DNA of 64,000 nucleotides from the NCBI RefSeq assembly GCF_015356865.1, contig NZ_JAAFZA010000019.1, positions 1 to 64,000 of the forward strand. Direction: 5' to 3'. This stretch comes from Catenulispora pinisilvae. GTDB taxonomy: Bacteria > Actinomycetota > Actinomycetes > Streptomycetales > Catenulisporaceae. The position numbers were made by a program, and so were the translations under genes. Below the pieces are notes generated by a model that saw nothing but the letters and a program-made list of their open reading frames with translations, was not told the DNA's origin and searched no databases. Position 1 is the first letter of the stretch. Each line of letters begins with the position of its first letter. Below, piece after piece: positions 35,415 through 44,897 of the stretch.

Positions 35415-36110
35415 ATGGAGACCGGACCAGGACCGAGCCAGGACGGCAAGCCCGCCGCCCCGCAGAGCGACCCGCCGCAGCCGGGCCTGCGCGAACGCAA
35501 GAAACAGCGCACCCGCATGGCGATCTACGAGGCCGCGATGGCGCTGTTCGCCGAGCGCGGCTACGACCACGTGACGATGGCCGAGATCGCCCGCGCCGCC
35601 GACGTCGCCCCGGCCACGGTGTTCACCCACTACGCGTCGAAGGAGGACCTGTTCTACGAACTGCGGCACGTGGCGAACGACCGGCTGCGCCTCGCCCTGG
35701 GCTCGCGGGCCGCCGAGGTCGGCGTGCTGGCGGCGGTGAAGGAGTGGCAGCTGGAGATGTACGAGTACTACGTCGATTCGCCGGAGAAGGTGAAGCGCTC
35801 GCAGACGTTCTCGCTGCTGCTGCGGGAGAACCCGACGCTGTGGACGCGGTCGGTGGGGTTCATGTACGAGCGGCAGAAGCTGATGACCGAGTTGATGCTT
35901 CAGCACTACCCGCAGACGGACCCGTTCCTGCTGGAGGTCGCGGCGGCGCAAATCGCGGGGGCGGTGCAGGCGGCACAGGTGCGCTACCAGGGGGATCTGG
36001 CCACGGGGATGGCCAAGGGCGAGGTGCTCACGCGGGCCGCGGAGCGGACGGAGCGGGCTTTCGAGCAGCTGGCTCAGGGGTTGGCGGATGTGCTCGCGGA
36101 TGTGCATTAG
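35415..36110 (+). CDS. TetR-family transcriptional regulator
   Basis: 231 residues. The N-terminal helix-turn-helix is classical: RMAIYEAAMALFAERGYDHVTMAEIARAAD, with ATVFTHYASKEDLFY as recognition and following helices (about residues 35-85). The C-terminal domain is helical, with a ligand-pocket type region from about 90 to 225. It was evidently the repressor of the divergent MFS exporter whose gene is now cut short, so it may have lost its main target. Start ATG 35415 is used because the earlier frame overlaps the operator-like palindrome. Confidence 0.85.
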   Translation: METGPGPSQDGKPAAPQSDPPQPGLRERKKQRTRMAIYEAAMALFAERGYDHVTMAEIARAADVAPATVFTHYASKEDLFYELRHVANDRLRLALGSRAAEVGVLAAVKEWQLEMYEYYVDSPEKVKRSQTFSLLLRENPTLWTRSVGFMYERQKLMTELMLQHYPQTDPFLLEVAAAQIAGAVQAAQVRYQGDLATGMAKGEVLTRAAERTERAFEQLAQGLADVLADVH

Positions 36111-36191
36111 GACGGGTGCCGGTTCTGGATGGCGTTGAGCTATCTGGGTGGTTGCTCACAACCTGAGCGGTTCGTGCGACGTCGTTAGGGC

Positions 36192-38063
36192 GTGAGTTCA
36201 GAAAACGTGAGCAAGGTTTTTACCCGAAGCCGGGTCGTGGTCGCGGCGGCCGGTTGCGTCGCGCTGGTAGCCGGCGGTGCTGCGCTGGGGTTGTCCGGGA
36301 GCGCTCAGGCCGCCGGGGCGTCTCCGGCCGAGCAGCGGAACGTCCAGGTATGGCTGACGCCTGATATCGCGGGTGCCACCACCTTCGCCGACTCCGTATC
36401 CACGCCGGGTGGAGCCGGATTCCATCACTACCTGAGTCCGAACGCTTATACCGCGCGGTTCGGCCCGTCGGCCGAACACGCCAAGGCGGTATCGGACTGG
36501 CTGAGCAGCGTCGGGATGACTCAGGTGCGGGTCAGCAGCGGTCGGGACTACGTCTCGGCGACCGGCGACCCGGCGAAAGTGAAGGTGCCGGGCTCGCTCG
36601 CGCCTGACGTGTTGGGCGTGACGGGGATCGGCGAGGATGGCACCCCGGGCGCGGCTCGGGCGGCGGCTTCGTCCCGATCGGCCTCATCCCGGTCAGCTTC
36701 GCATCAGGCGGCGGCGCCGACCTGCTCGCAGTACTGGGGACAGCACGTTCAGCGCTACCAGCCCGCCTACCAGGGCCTGACCAAGGGTTCGCTGCCGATC
36801 TGCGGGTACTCGGCCGCGCAAATGCGGGCCGCGTACGGCGCCACGTCCGCGAACACCGGCAAGGGCGTCACGGTCGCGCTGACCGAGGATTCGACGCCGA
36901 CGGCGATGTTCGCGACGCTGACCGACTACGCCAAGGCCAACCACCTGCCGGCGCCGCGCCGTGATCAATTCCGCGAGGTGCAGGGCGGCGCGGTCTGCGT
37001 TTCGGCGAGTAGTACCGCAGCCGCCGACCGGCACGCCATGGCGGCTTCCGCCGCCGCCGCGACGTCCGGGCCGCCCGTGGACGACGAGGCCGAGATGGAC
37101 TCCGAGGCGGTCTACGCGCTGGCCCCCGACGCCGACCAGCTGATGATCGTCGGCGGCGGCTGCGACCAGGGCCTGCTGGACGCCGCGCTGACGGTGCTGA
37201 CCGGCGACGGGAACCACCCGAGCGCCACGATCGAGTCCAACTCCTGGCAGATCCCGGTCGGCACCGAGCCCGCGCCGGTCATGCACGTAATCGACCTGCG
37301 CGCCGCGGCCGAGGGCGTCGGCGCCTACTTCGCCTCGGGCGACACCCCGGGCCTGACGATGCCCGCCTCCGACCCCTACGCCACCGCGGTCGGCGGCACC
37401 ACCCTGGGCATCGGCGCGCACAACGAGCGGGTCTTGGAGACCGGCTGGTCCTCCGACCAGGCCAGCCTGGACAGCGGGACCTGGACCGACTCCGGGATCA
37501 GCAGCGCCGGCGGCGGCACCAGCCCGGACTACACACAGCCCGCCTACCAGAAGGGTGTCGTCCCGGCGTCGATGTCCCAGATCCGCGTCGGCGGCCGCAC
37601 GGTCACCGGCCGCGCCGTCCCCGACCTCGCCGCCGACGGCGACCCGGACACCGGCATGCTGGTCGGCTACATCCAGCAGGGCACCGACGCCAAGCCAGGG
37701 CCGTACCAGAGCGAGCCCAACGCCGGCACCAGCCTGGCCACCCCGCTGGTCGCCGCCCTGGTCGCGGACGCGCAGCAGGGCCGGCCCGCCGCGTTCGGCT
37801 TCATCAACCCGCTGCTGTACCGGCTGTCCGGCACCGCCGCCATCCGCGACGTCCTGCCGCCCGGCGCCGCCACCGCGCAGCAGGACCGGGACGGCTACAC
37901 CCCGGCCTCCGACGGGCTCAGCCCCAGCGTGGACGTCTTCGGCGTGACCACCCCCGGCGCGGGCCAGCAGGTGATCGCGAAGGGGTACGACACCGTGACG
38001 GGCCTGGGCACGCCGAACGGCGGCGCGTTCATCGACGGGCTGCGGAAGGCGGCGGGCCGGTAG
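36192..38063 (+). CDS. Secreted S53 (sedolisin/kumamolisin) peptidase
   Basis: 623 residues starting at GTG 36192 (a second GTG five codons later is possible). Residues 1-41 form a Sec signal peptide ending in GSAQA. Residues 45-150 are the activation prodomain (QVWLTPD...GGAGFHHYLSPNAYTARFGPS). The catalytic domain begins at about 190. The acidic pair characteristic of S53 is in DDEAEMDSEAVYALAPDA, and the serine nucleophile is in NAGTSLATPLVAAL. A calcium-site-like GYDTVTGLGTPNGG sits near the end. A low-complexity Ala/Ser linker separates prodomain and peptidase. These enzymes are acid-active endopeptidases exported as zymogens. No operon partners. Confidence 0.88.
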   Translation: MSSENVSKVFTRSRVVVAAAGCVALVAGGAALGLSGSAQAAGASPAEQRNVQVWLTPDIAGATTFADSVSTPGGAGFHHYLSPNAYTARFGPSAEHAKAVSDWLSSVGMTQVRVSSGRDYVSATGDPAKVKVPGSLAPDVLGVTGIGEDGTPGAARAAASSRSASSRSASHQAAAPTCSQYWGQHVQRYQPAYQGLTKGSLPICGYSAAQMRAAYGATSANTGKGVTVALTEDSTPTAMFATLTDYAKANHLPAPRRDQFREVQGGAVCVSASSTAAADRHAMAASAAAATSGPPVDDEAEMDSEAVYALAPDADQLMIVGGGCDQGLLDAALTVLTGDGNHPSATIESNSWQIPVGTEPAPVMHVIDLRAAAEGVGAYFASGDTPGLTMPASDPYATAVGGTTLGIGAHNERVLETGWSSDQASLDSGTWTDSGISSAGGGTSPDYTQPAYQKGVVPASMSQIRVGGRTVTGRAVPDLAADGDPDTGMLVGYIQQGTDAKPGPYQSEPNAGTSLATPLVAALVADAQQGRPAAFGFINPLLYRLSGTAAIRDVLPPGAATAQQDRDGYTPASDGLSPSVDVFGVTTPGAGQQVIAKGYDTVTGLGTPNGGAFIDGLRKAAGR

Positions 38064-38165
38064 CCCCGGCCCTCATGCCATAACAGCAAGATCGCGTGCC
38101 GGATCATGGTCGGGCTGCCAAGACTGGAGGAGCGTTCATCGACCCCCTCCAGAAGGAGTCCGACC

Positions 38166-38660
38166 ATGCCGGCCCGCACCCGTCGCCGCGACACCCCGCC
38201 GCCCCGTACCGGCGGCACCGAGATCGAGGTCCTGCGCGGCTTCCTCGACTACCTGCGCACCTCGATCGCCGCGAAGGTCGACGGCGCGCCCGAACCACAG
38301 GTCAGAACGTCGGCCGTGGCGTCGGGGACCAATCTGCTGGGCCTGCTCAACCACCTGGCCTTCGTCGAGCGCTCGCTGTTCCTCGGCGAGCGGGTCAGCA
38401 GCTGGCCCTCGACCTTCCGGGCCGCCCCCGAGGACAGCGTCGCCGAGGTCGTCACCCGCTACCGGGAGGCGGTCGCCCGCGCGAACGAAGTCCTGGACGG
38501 CTGCACCGACCTCGCCGCACCGGTCCCCGGCCCGCGCCCGGCCGACCGCCCCGCCCCCGCCTTGCGCTGGGCCCTCACCCACATGATCGAGGAAACCGGC
38601 CGGCACGCGGGCCACGCGGACATCCTGCGCGAACTCATCGACGGCACGACCGGCCGATAG
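38166..38660 (+). CDS. DinB/DUF664 family protein
   Basis: 164 residues from ATG 38166, preceded by AGAAGGAG. DinB-superfamily four-helix bundle pattern with metal-binding His positions: EIEVLRGFLDYLR (helix 1), SGTNLLGLLNHLAFVERSLF with a central His, and ALTHMIEETGRHAGHADILREL at the end, which contains the paired His residues. Proteins of this kind act as thiol-dependent S-transferases (mycothiol-linked in actinobacteria) or have unknown reactions. Monocistronic. Substrate cannot be predicted. Confidence 0.8.
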   Translation: MPARTRRRDTPPPRTGGTEIEVLRGFLDYLRTSIAAKVDGAPEPQVRTSAVASGTNLLGLLNHLAFVERSLFLGERVSSWPSTFRAAPEDSVAEVVTRYREAVARANEVLDGCTDLAAPVPGPRPADRPAPALRWALTHMIEETGRHAGHADILRELIDGTTGR

Positions 38661-38697
38661 CGGATCTACTAGCGAGTCGAATAGCCGGCCGAAGCCG

Positions 38698-39012
38698 CTA
38701 CTCGGCCTCCCGCGCGATGCGCAGGTCGATCTCATGCTCATCAGGACACGGATTGCCGTCCACCGGGCACAGCGTCGGAACGTTCGCGAAGCACCCCGGC
38801 AACATCTCCTCGGCCCGCTCGACACACATCGCGCAGGCGACGGTCGCGGCCGGGTTGACCTCGGTCTCCTCCGAGCCGCAGAACGCCCGCGTCCAGGACG
38901 CGTCGCGGCAGCAGACCAGGTGCGTGATCTCGTCGGGCCGGGCGACGAGGGTGTAAGCGGGCTGAGTGCGCTGGCTCGTACCGGTGCCGGTGCCGGAATC
39001 GGAGTCGGTCAT
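38698..39012 (-). CDS. Small cysteine-rich hypothetical protein
   Basis: 104 residues. After a Ser/Thr/Gly-rich N-terminus it carries seven or more Cys in spaced groups: LVCCRDASWTRAFCG, VACAMCVERAEEMLPGC, and LCPVDGNPCPDEHE. The spacing suggests a metal-binding or Fe-S fold, but I know no family. Last gene of the minus-strand arsR-SRPBCC-DHFR-like group, 21 bases after the DHFR-like stop, so probably cotranscribed. Confidence 0.55.
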   Translation of the reverse strand: MTDSDSGTGTGTSQRTQPAYTLVARPDEITHLVCCRDASWTRAFCGSEETEVNPAATVACAMCVERAEEMLPGCFANVPTLCPVDGNPCPDEHEIDLRIAREAE

Positions 39013-39033
39013 GGCGACAGGGTAGTGGGACCT

Positions 39034-39597
39034 TCACTGCCCGAGACAGCGGTAGCGCAGGTGTACGACGCCGTTCCGGAATCGGCGCTCATCGAGGAGC
39101 TCAAAGTCGGCGCGCATGCCGGTCGGCAGCCCCGGCTTGCCCCCGCCGACGACGACTGGCAGGACGAACAGGTGGCACTCGTCGACCAGCCCGGCTTTGA
39201 AGGCCTGCGTCGCGAGGTCGGCACCGCCCACGGTGAGATCGCGGCCGGCCGCGGCCTTCAGTTCGCGTACCGCGGCGGGGTCGAAACGGCGTTCGAGCCG
39301 GGTGTCGGCAGTCGACACCGCGGCGAGCGTCGTGGAGTACACGACCTTGCTCGCCGCCTGCCAGGCGCTCGCGAAGTCGGCCATGAGGTCGGAGTGCGCG
39401 GCCAGAGCGGCGTCAGTCTCCCAGACGGACATCGCCTCGTACAGGCGCCGCCCGTAGAGAAACGTGCCCACAGACCGTAGGAGGTCGGTGTGGAACGCGA
39501 ACACCTCGTCGTCGATCGGGAACCAGTCGAACGCGCCGCGTTCGTCCTCGATGTAACCGTCGAGGGACATGTTCGTCACGTAAATCAGCTTTGCCAT
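39034..39597 (-). CDS. Dihydrofolate reductase/RibD C-terminal family protein
   Basis: 187 residues from ATG 39597. It starts AKLIYVTNMSLDGYIED, the strand-helix opening of RibD C-terminal-type reductases, and ends DLTVGGADLATQAFKAGLVDEC...VLPVVVGGGKPGLP, the NADPH-binding GG and following strand of the family. The family reduces small molecules of unknown identity; it is often found with SRPBCC (AHSA1) and ArsR genes in the same operon, exactly as here, five bases after the SRPBCC stop. Confidence 0.85.
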   Translation of the reverse strand: MAKLIYVTNMSLDGYIEDERGAFDWFPIDDEVFAFHTDLLRSVGTFLYGRRLYEAMSVWETDAALAAHSDLMADFASAWQAASKVVYSTTLAAVSTADTRLERRFDPAAVRELKAAAGRDLTVGGADLATQAFKAGLVDECHLFVLPVVVGGGKPGLPTGMRADFELLDERRFRNGVVHLRYRCLGQ

Positions 39598-39601
39598 GCC
39601 T

Positions 39602-40063
39602 CTACCTCTCGATGAGCGTGGCGTCCAGCTTGGTGAACGCTTGGCGCCAACCTTCCTGGCTGGGACCCGCCAGATGTTCGGGGAGCCACTGGCGGATCTC
39701 CAGTCGCGTCCGTCCGTCCGCCTCGTCGTGGAACTCGATCCGCAGTCTCGTCGCGAACGGCTCGACGCCCTCCGGCAGCCGACCGCTGACGTGCATGACC
39801 CCTTCGAGCAGTTCGCCGTCGGCGACGTCGATGAGGTCGACGTGGATCTGCACACGAAGCCCGGGTTCTGCCGCGTTGACTTCCGTCCAGCGCTGGAAGC
39901 CGCCGGGGCGCACGTCGAACTCGATCTCGTCGCGCGGCAGTGAGTTGCCGACCGGGCCCCACCACGCCGCCAGGTGGTCGGGATCGGTGAAGGCCCGATA
40001 GACGAGCGCCCGCGGCGCGTCGAACACCCGCGAGATGGCGAGCTGCGGAGTCTCCGTCTTCAT
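39602..40063 (-). CDS. SRPBCC/AHSA1 (START-like) domain protein
   Basis: 153 residues from ATG 40063, whose start overlaps the arsR stop as ATGA. Typical AHSA1 opening ISRVFDAPRALVYRAFTDPDHLAAWWGP and the C-terminal helix GWRQAFTKLDATL. Such proteins form a hydrophobic ligand cavity; adjacent ArsR genes usually control them. Ligand unknown. Confidence 0.88.
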   Translation of the reverse strand: MKTETPQLAISRVFDAPRALVYRAFTDPDHLAAWWGPVGNSLPRDEIEFDVRPGGFQRWTEVNAAEPGLRVQIHVDLIDVADGELLEGVMHVSGRLPEGVEPFATRLRIEFHDEADGRTRLEIRQWLPEHLAGPSQEGWRQAFTKLDATLIER

Positions 40064-40470
40064 TCGTTCTCCCTGGGGTTCATTCGGTCTCCCCGGGGCC
40101 CTCGGCCATCCGGTCCGTCGACCGTCCGGTCCGTCGCCCGTTCGGCGGCCTGCACCGCGGCGAGGTGCGCATCGAGGCGGGTGAGGGACGTGTCCCAGAA
40201 CCGCCGGTAGCGCTCGATCCAGTCGGCCGCCTCGCGCAGCGGGGCGGCCTCCAGGCGGCTCGCGCGCCACTTGCCCGACCGCGACCGCGAGATGAGCGCG
40301 GCGCGTTCGAGCACCTTCAGGTGCCGTGACACCGCCGGCATCGAGATCGACAGCGGAGCGGTGAGCTCGGTGACCGTGGCGTCGCGTTCGGCCAGCTCAG
40401 CGAGGATCGCCCGCCGGGTCGGGTCGGACAGCGCCGAGAACACCGCGCTGAGCTGATCGGTGCCGGCCAC
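40060..40470 (-). CDS. ArsR-family repressor
   Basis: 136 residues. The winged helix is clear: SALSDPTRRAILAELAERDATVTEL, SMPAVSRHLKVLERAALI and SRSRSGKWRASRL. No metal-binding ELCV-type Cys motif is present, so it belongs to the non-metal subgroup commonly paired with AHSA1 genes. First gene of a four-gene minus operon and a likely autoregulator through the palindrome 16 bases upstream. The C-terminal 25 residues are Arg/Asp-rich and probably unstructured. Confidence 0.9.
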   Translation of the reverse strand: MAGTDQLSAVFSALSDPTRRAILAELAERDATVTELTAPLSISMPAVSRHLKVLERAALISRSRSGKWRASRLEAAPLREAADWIERYRRFWDTSLTRLDAHLAAVQAAERATDRTVDGPDGRGPRGDRMNPRENE

Positions 40471-40485
40471 CGGAAGCTCCCTTCA

Positions 40486-40503
40486 CTTAACCAATGTGTT
40501 AAG
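40486..40503. promoter_or_regulatory. Candidate ArsR operator
   Basis: CTTAAC (40486-40491) and GTTAAG (40498-40503) are perfect inverted arms around CAATGT, placed 16 bases upstream of the arsR start. A 6-6-6 palindrome in this place matches ArsR self-regulation. Confidence 0.55.
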
Positions 40504-40597
40504 CGTATTGAGGCGCGAGTGACGGTGTCAACGGATGAGCCGCCGGGCGGGGCCACAAGCCTTGACACCGGCCACGCCCCCGATCGAAACTCATCGC

Positions 40598-41317
40598 ATG
40601 ATGAATTACGCCGTCGAGGTCCGCGACTTGCGCGTCGTCCGGGGCGGCCAAGTGGTCTTACCATCCCTGTCCGCCCAGGTCGAGGTGGGTTCGGTCACCG
40701 GTCTGCTCGGCCCCTCCGGCTGCGGGAAGACCACCCTGTTGCGCTCCGTCGTCGGCGTGCAGCGGGTGGCCGGCGGCGAGGTGCGGGTATTGGGGATGCC
40801 GGCGGGGAGCCCGGTGCTGCGCGATCGCATCGGCTACGTCACGCAGGCGCCCTCCGTCTACGGCGACCTGTCCGTGGTCGAGAACCTGCGTTACTTCGCG
40901 GCGGTGATCGGGGCGCCGCCCGACGATCCGGAGCGGGTGATCGCGACGGTCGGGCTGGCGGGGAAGGAGACGGCGCGCGCCGATCGGTTGTCCGGCGGGC
41001 AGCGGGCGCGGGTGTCGTTGGCCGCGGCGTTGCTGGGGACGCCGAAGGTGCTGGTGCTGGACGAGCCGACCGTCGGGCTGGATCCGGCGCTGCGGGCCGA
41101 GCTCTGGGCGCTGTTCCATCGGTTGGCGACGGCCGAGGATCCGGTGACGTTCCTCATCTCCAGCCACGTCATGGACGAGGCCTCGCGCTGCACCCGCCTG
41201 CTCCTCATGCGCGAGGGCCGCATCCTCGCCGCCGACACCCCGCGGGGGTTGCTGGCCAGCACCGGCGCCCGCGATGTCGAGGACGCCTTCCTTCGCCTGG
41301 TGGGAGCCACATCATGA
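40598..41317 (+). CDS. ABC transporter ATP-binding protein
   Basis: 239 residues from ATG 40598 (a second ATG follows at once). Walker A GPSGCGKTT, Q-loop YVTQAP, signature RLSGGQRARV, Walker B VLVLDEPTVGLDP and a switch His in SSHVMDEA. It is of the drug-export/DrrA-like type with short regulatory tail. Overlaps the permease by ATGA, forming a two-gene exporter of unknown substrate. Confidence 0.9.
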   Translation: MMNYAVEVRDLRVVRGGQVVLPSLSAQVEVGSVTGLLGPSGCGKTTLLRSVVGVQRVAGGEVRVLGMPAGSPVLRDRIGYVTQAPSVYGDLSVVENLRYFAAVIGAPPDDPERVIATVGLAGKETARADRLSGGQRARVSLAAALLGTPKVLVLDEPTVGLDPALRAELWALFHRLATAEDPVTFLISSHVMDEASRCTRLLLMREGRILAADTPRGLLASTGARDVEDAFLRLVGATS

Positions 41318-42051
41318 GCCTGCGACGCACCACCGCCACCGCGCGCCGGGTCCTGGAGCAGCTGCGGCACGATCCGCGCACCATCGCGCTGATGCTGGTC
41401 ATGCCGTGTGTGCTGATCACGCTGCTGAAGTGGACGTTCGACTCCTCGCCGCACGAGTTCCAGGCGATCGGCGCGGCCCTGCTGGGCATCTTCCCCTTCA
41501 TCATCATGTTCCTGGTGACCTCCGTCGGCATGCTCCGCGAACGGACCAGCGGCACGCTGGAGCGCCTGCTCACCATGCCGCTGGCCAAGGGCGACCTGCT
41601 CGGCGGCTACGCCCTCGCCTTCGGCGCCGTCGCCCTGGTCCAGGCGCTGCTGGTCTCGGCGCTGACGATCGGGCCGCTCGGGCTGAGCGTGGCCGGGCCG
41701 GCGTGGGCCGTGGTGCTGGTCGCGGTCCTGGACGCGCTGCTGGGCACCGCCCTGGGACTGTTCACGAGCGCGTTCGCCCGCACCGAGTTCCAGGCCGTGC
41801 AGTTCCTGCCGGCCTTCGTCCTGCCGCAGTTCCTGCTCTGCGGCCTGTTCACCCCGCGCGGCCAGATGCAGACCGCGCTGCGCTGGGTCTCCGACGTGAT
41901 GCCGCTGTCCTACGCCGTGGACGCCATGGACAAGATCACGTCGCGGTCCGCGGTGACCGGCGCCCTGGTCGCCGACATCGCTATCATCGCCGGTGCCGGG
42001 GTTCTCGCCCTGGCGCTGGGTGCCGTGACGCTTCGCCGCCGCACGGACTAG
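41314..42051 (+). CDS. ABC-2 type transporter permease
   Basis: 245 residues with six predicted membrane helices: IALMLVMPCVLITLL, AALLGIFPFIIMFLVTSVG, AVALVQALLVSALTI, WAVVLVAVLDALLGTAL, QFLPAFVLPQFLLCG and ADIAIIAGAGVLALAL. The segment RERTSGTLERLLTMPL is typical of ABC-2 permeases. Partner of the ATP-binding protein just upstream (ATGA overlap). Likely exports a hydrophobic compound. Confidence 0.9.
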   Translation: MSLRRTTATARRVLEQLRHDPRTIALMLVMPCVLITLLKWTFDSSPHEFQAIGAALLGIFPFIIMFLVTSVGMLRERTSGTLERLLTMPLAKGDLLGGYALAFGAVALVQALLVSALTIGPLGLSVAGPAWAVVLVAVLDALLGTALGLFTSAFARTEFQAVQFLPAFVLPQFLLCGLFTPRGQMQTALRWVSDVMPLSYAVDAMDKITSRSAVTGALVADIAIIAGAGVLALALGAVTLRRRTD

Positions 42052-42102
42052 CCCGGGCCGCTCGGGACGGACGCGACGCGACACGACACGAAGGGGCCAA
42101 GT

Positions 42103-42822
42103 GTGAGCGACACACTGCTGGTGCTGTGGGACATCGACCTGACCCTGATCAGGACGAGCGGAGTCGCCACCGAGGCCTACGCCGCGGCGGTCCAGGAGAC
42201 CATCGGCAGCCCCTGGCGCGGTGACATGACCTTCAACGGCCTGACCGAACGCGCGATGGCCACCCGCATCCTGCGCATGCACGACGTCGAGCCCGAGCCC
42301 GAACTCCTGGCGCGCTTCCTGGTCAACATCGAGCGCGCCCTGCTCGATCGCGCCGAGGCCACCAAAGCCCGCGGCTTCGCGCTGCCCGGAGCCAGCGCCG
42401 CGCTTCAGGCCGTCGCCGCCGACCCCGCCATCCGCCAGTCGGTCCTGACCGGCAACATCCGCAGCGTCGCGGAGATGAAACTCCGGGCCTTCGGCCTGGA
42501 CCCGTGGATCGACTTCAGCGTCGGCGCCTACGGCGACGACGAGTTCGAACGCAATGCCCTGATCCCCCACGCCTGGCACCGCGCCGAGACCCGCTACGGC
42601 CAGACCTACACCCCGGCCCGGACCGTCGTCCTCGGCGACACCGTCCGCGACGTCGAGGCCGCGCTCACCCACGACGCCGCCGTCGTCGCCGTCGCCAGCG
42701 GCACCACCTCCGGCGCGGACCTGCGGGCGGCCGGCGCGAAGGTGGTGCTGGACGATCTCACGGACACCGAGCGGGTGATCGCGGCGATCGAGGAGGCCTC
42801 GGCGATCGCGGCTGCGGCCTAG
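42103..42822 (+). CDS. HAD-superfamily hydrolase
   Basis: 239 residues from GTG 42103. HAD motif I is WDIDLTLI (the nucleophile-first D and the second D), motif II QSVLTGNI, motif III Lys within EMKLRAFG, and motif IV VVLGDTVRDVEAAL. A helical cap lies between residues 15 and 90. Probably a phosphatase of the phosphoglycolate/beta-phosphoglucomutase type. Substrate unknown. Convergent with argS. Confidence 0.88.
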   Translation: MSDTLLVLWDIDLTLIRTSGVATEAYAAAVQETIGSPWRGDMTFNGLTERAMATRILRMHDVEPEPELLARFLVNIERALLDRAEATKARGFALPGASAALQAVAADPAIRQSVLTGNIRSVAEMKLRAFGLDPWIDFSVGAYGDDEFERNALIPHAWHRAETRYGQTYTPARTVVLGDTVRDVEAALTHDAAVVAVASGTTSGADLRAAGAKVVLDDLTDTERVIAAIEEASAIAAAA

Positions 42823-42914
42823 GTCGCAGGCGCTGGCGCTGGCCGTGGCGCTGGCTTTGGCACCAGCACCGACACCACCTCAGAGCCGAATCGCCGAATC
42901 GCCGAGTCACCGGC

Positions 42915-44765
42915 TCAGAGCTGATCCGGCGCGCTGATCCCCAGCAGCGCCAGCCCCAGCTTCAGCGTCTCCCCGGTGAGCTCCACCAACGCGGCCCGGT
43001 TCTCCCGCACCGCATCGGTCGGCGCCTTCAGCACCGGGCAGTTCTCGTAGAAGTCTGAGAAGGTCTGCGCCAGCGCGTACAGATACGACGCCAGCCGGTG
43101 CGGCTCGAAGTTCTCGATGACCGCGGCCACCGTCGCCCCGAAGTCGTCCAGGTGCAGCGCCAGCTTCCGCTCGGCCGGCTCCAGCGCCAGCTCGCCGTGC
43201 ACACGCACCTCGGTACCCGCCGGCAGCTTGCGCAGGATCGAGTGGATCCGAGCGTGCGCGTACTGCAAATACACGCTGGTGTTGCCGTGCAGCGAGACCA
43301 TCCGGTCCAGGTCGAAGATATAGTCCTTGGTGCGCGAGGTCGACAGGTCCGCGTACTTCACCGCTCCGATCCCGACCACCTTGGCCTCGGCGCGGGTGTC
43401 GGCGGCGGGCAGGCCCGGGTTCTTCTCCTCGACCGTGGCCACCGCGTGGTCGACCGCGTTGTCCAGCAGCTCGATCAGCCGCACGGTCTTGCCGGCGCGG
43501 GTCTTGAACGGCTTGCCGTCGGTGCCGAGCACCGAGCCGAACTGGACGTGCACCGCCTCGACGTCCGCCGGCAGGTAGCCGGCCCGGCGGGCGGCCTCGA
43601 ACACCATCCGGAAGTGCAGCGCCTGGCGGCTGTCGACCACGTAGAGGATCTGGTCGGCCTTCAGGGTGTTGACCCGGTAGCGGACGGCGGCCAGGTCGGT
43701 GGCGGCATAACCGAAACCACCGTCGCTCTTGCGCACGATCAGCGGAACCGGGTCGCCGTCCGGACCCTTGATGTCTTCAAAGAACACGCACAGCGCGCCC
43801 TCGCTCCACACCGCGACGCCGCGCTTCTCCAGGTCGGCGGCGACCTCGGCGAGGTAGGGGTTGTAGAAGCTCTCGCCGACCGCGTCCGCGTCGACCAGGC
43901 GCACGTCCAGCCGGGCGTAGACGTCCTCGAAGTAGCGCTTGGACTCCGCGACCATCTCGCGCCACGCGGCCAGCGACTCCTCGTCGCCGCCCTGCAACGT
44001 CACCACGCGCTTGCGGGCCCGGTCGGCGAACTCGGTGTCGGACTCGAACAGCACGCGGGCGTCGCGGTAGAGGGTGGTCAGCCAGGAGATGGCGGCCTCG
44101 CCGGAGTGCTCGGCCCGCGCCGGCCGGGCCTCGGGGTGCTCGACCAGGTACTGGATCAGCATGCCGAACTGGGTGCCCCAGTCGCCGAGGTGGTTCTGCC
44201 GCAGCACGGTGCGGCCGTCGAACTCCAGCAGCCGGACCAGCGCGTCGCCGATGACGGTCGAGCGCAGGTGGCCGACGTGCATCTCCTTGGCGATGTTCGG
44301 CTGGGAGTAGTCGATGACGGTGGTCCGGCCGACGGCGGTCGGCGGGACGCCCAGCCGCGGGTCGCCCAGGCGCTCGGCGGCCTGGGCGGCCAGGGCGGCG
44401 GCGGTGAGGGTGAGGTTCAGGAAGCCGGGGCCGGCCACCTCGACGGCGGCGATGACGCCGGAGGTCGGGACGGTTTCGGCCGCGGCTTCGGCATCTTCGG
44501 CACCGGCAGCGGTACCGGCTTCGGCGGAACCTGCGGCGTCGGCGGCGGCACCCGCAGCCGGCGCCAGCACCGCGGCGACCCGGGTCGCCAGCTCGCGAGG
44601 ATTGCCCTTCACCGCTTTGGCCAACGGCAGCACCCCGTTGGCCTGGAAGTCGGCGTGGTCCGAGGGCCGGATCAGCGGGTCGGCACCTCGCGCCGCGTCG
44701 CCCAGCACCGCGGTCAGCGCGGCGCGGACGTCGTCCGCCAGGATCTCCGACAGTGCCTTGGCCAT
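42915..44765 (-). CDS. argS: Arginyl-tRNA synthetase
   Basis: 616 residues. The class I HIGH motif is in [21 protein letters not shown], with the N-terminal Add1-like domain before it. A degenerate KMSKS-type region is in [15 protein letters not shown], and the anticodon-binding C-terminus ends [20 protein letters not shown]...[16 protein letters not shown]. An Ala/Glu-rich insert (residues 70-105) interrupts the first domain. Attaches arginine to tRNA-Arg. Divergent from the MFS exporter gene with 174 bases between them. Confidence 0.95.
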   Translation of the reverse strand: MAKALSEILADDVRAALTAVLGDAARGADPLIRPSDHADFQANGVLPLAKAVKGNPRELATRVAAVLAPAAGAAADAAGSAEAGTAAGAEDAEAAAETVPTSGVIAAVEVAGPGFLNLTLTAAALAAQAAERLGDPRLGVPPTAVGRTTVIDYSQPNIAKEMHVGHLRSTVIGDALVRLLEFDGRTVLRQNHLGDWGTQFGMLIQYLVEHPEARPARAEHSGEAAISWLTTLYRDARVLFESDTEFADRARKRVVTLQGGDEESLAAWREMVAESKRYFEDVYARLDVRLVDADAVGESFYNPYLAEVAADLEKRGVAVWSEGALCVFFEDIKGPDGDPVPLIVRKSDGGFGYAATDLAAVRYRVNTLKADQILYVVDSRQALHFRMVFEAARRAGYLPADVEAVHVQFGSVLGTDGKPFKTRAGKTVRLIELLDNAVDHAVATVEEKNPGLPAADTRAEAKVVGIGAVKYADLSTSRTKDYIFDLDRMVSLHGNTSVYLQYAHARIHSILRKLPAGTEVRVHGELALEPAERKLALHLDDFGATVAAVIENFEPHRLASYLYALAQTFSDFYENCPVLKAPTDAVRENRAALVELTGETLKLGLALLGISAPDQL

Positions 44766-44840
44766 GGGGTTCCTCGCTGGTCGGACCGGTTTTCCGGCGG
44801 TGATGGCAGGGGTGCCATAAGCCTATCGCCTGGGCCGTTG

Positions 44841-44874
44841 CGACTAACTCAAACACTAGCGTTTGACTTAGTCG
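44841..44874. promoter_or_regulatory. Strong operator palindrome upstream of the MFS exporter
   Basis: CGACTAACTCAAAC (44841-44854) and GTTTGACTTAGTCG (44861-44874) are inverted 14-base arms with one mismatch, around ACTAGC. The core TCAAAC-N6-GTTTGA looks like a TetR-type binding site. A second related site lies 49 bases further on (centre to centre). Confidence 0.65.
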
Positions 44875-44897
44875 ACGCCAGCGGGCCATCGTAGAAC

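Noticed and set aside
40891-42672. 593-codon minus ORF
   Set aside because: Antisense to the ABC exporter and HAD genes, low-complexity and without motifs.
43098-44894. 598-codon plus ORF
   Set aside because: Antisense to argS, whose HIGH motif and domain order are clear.
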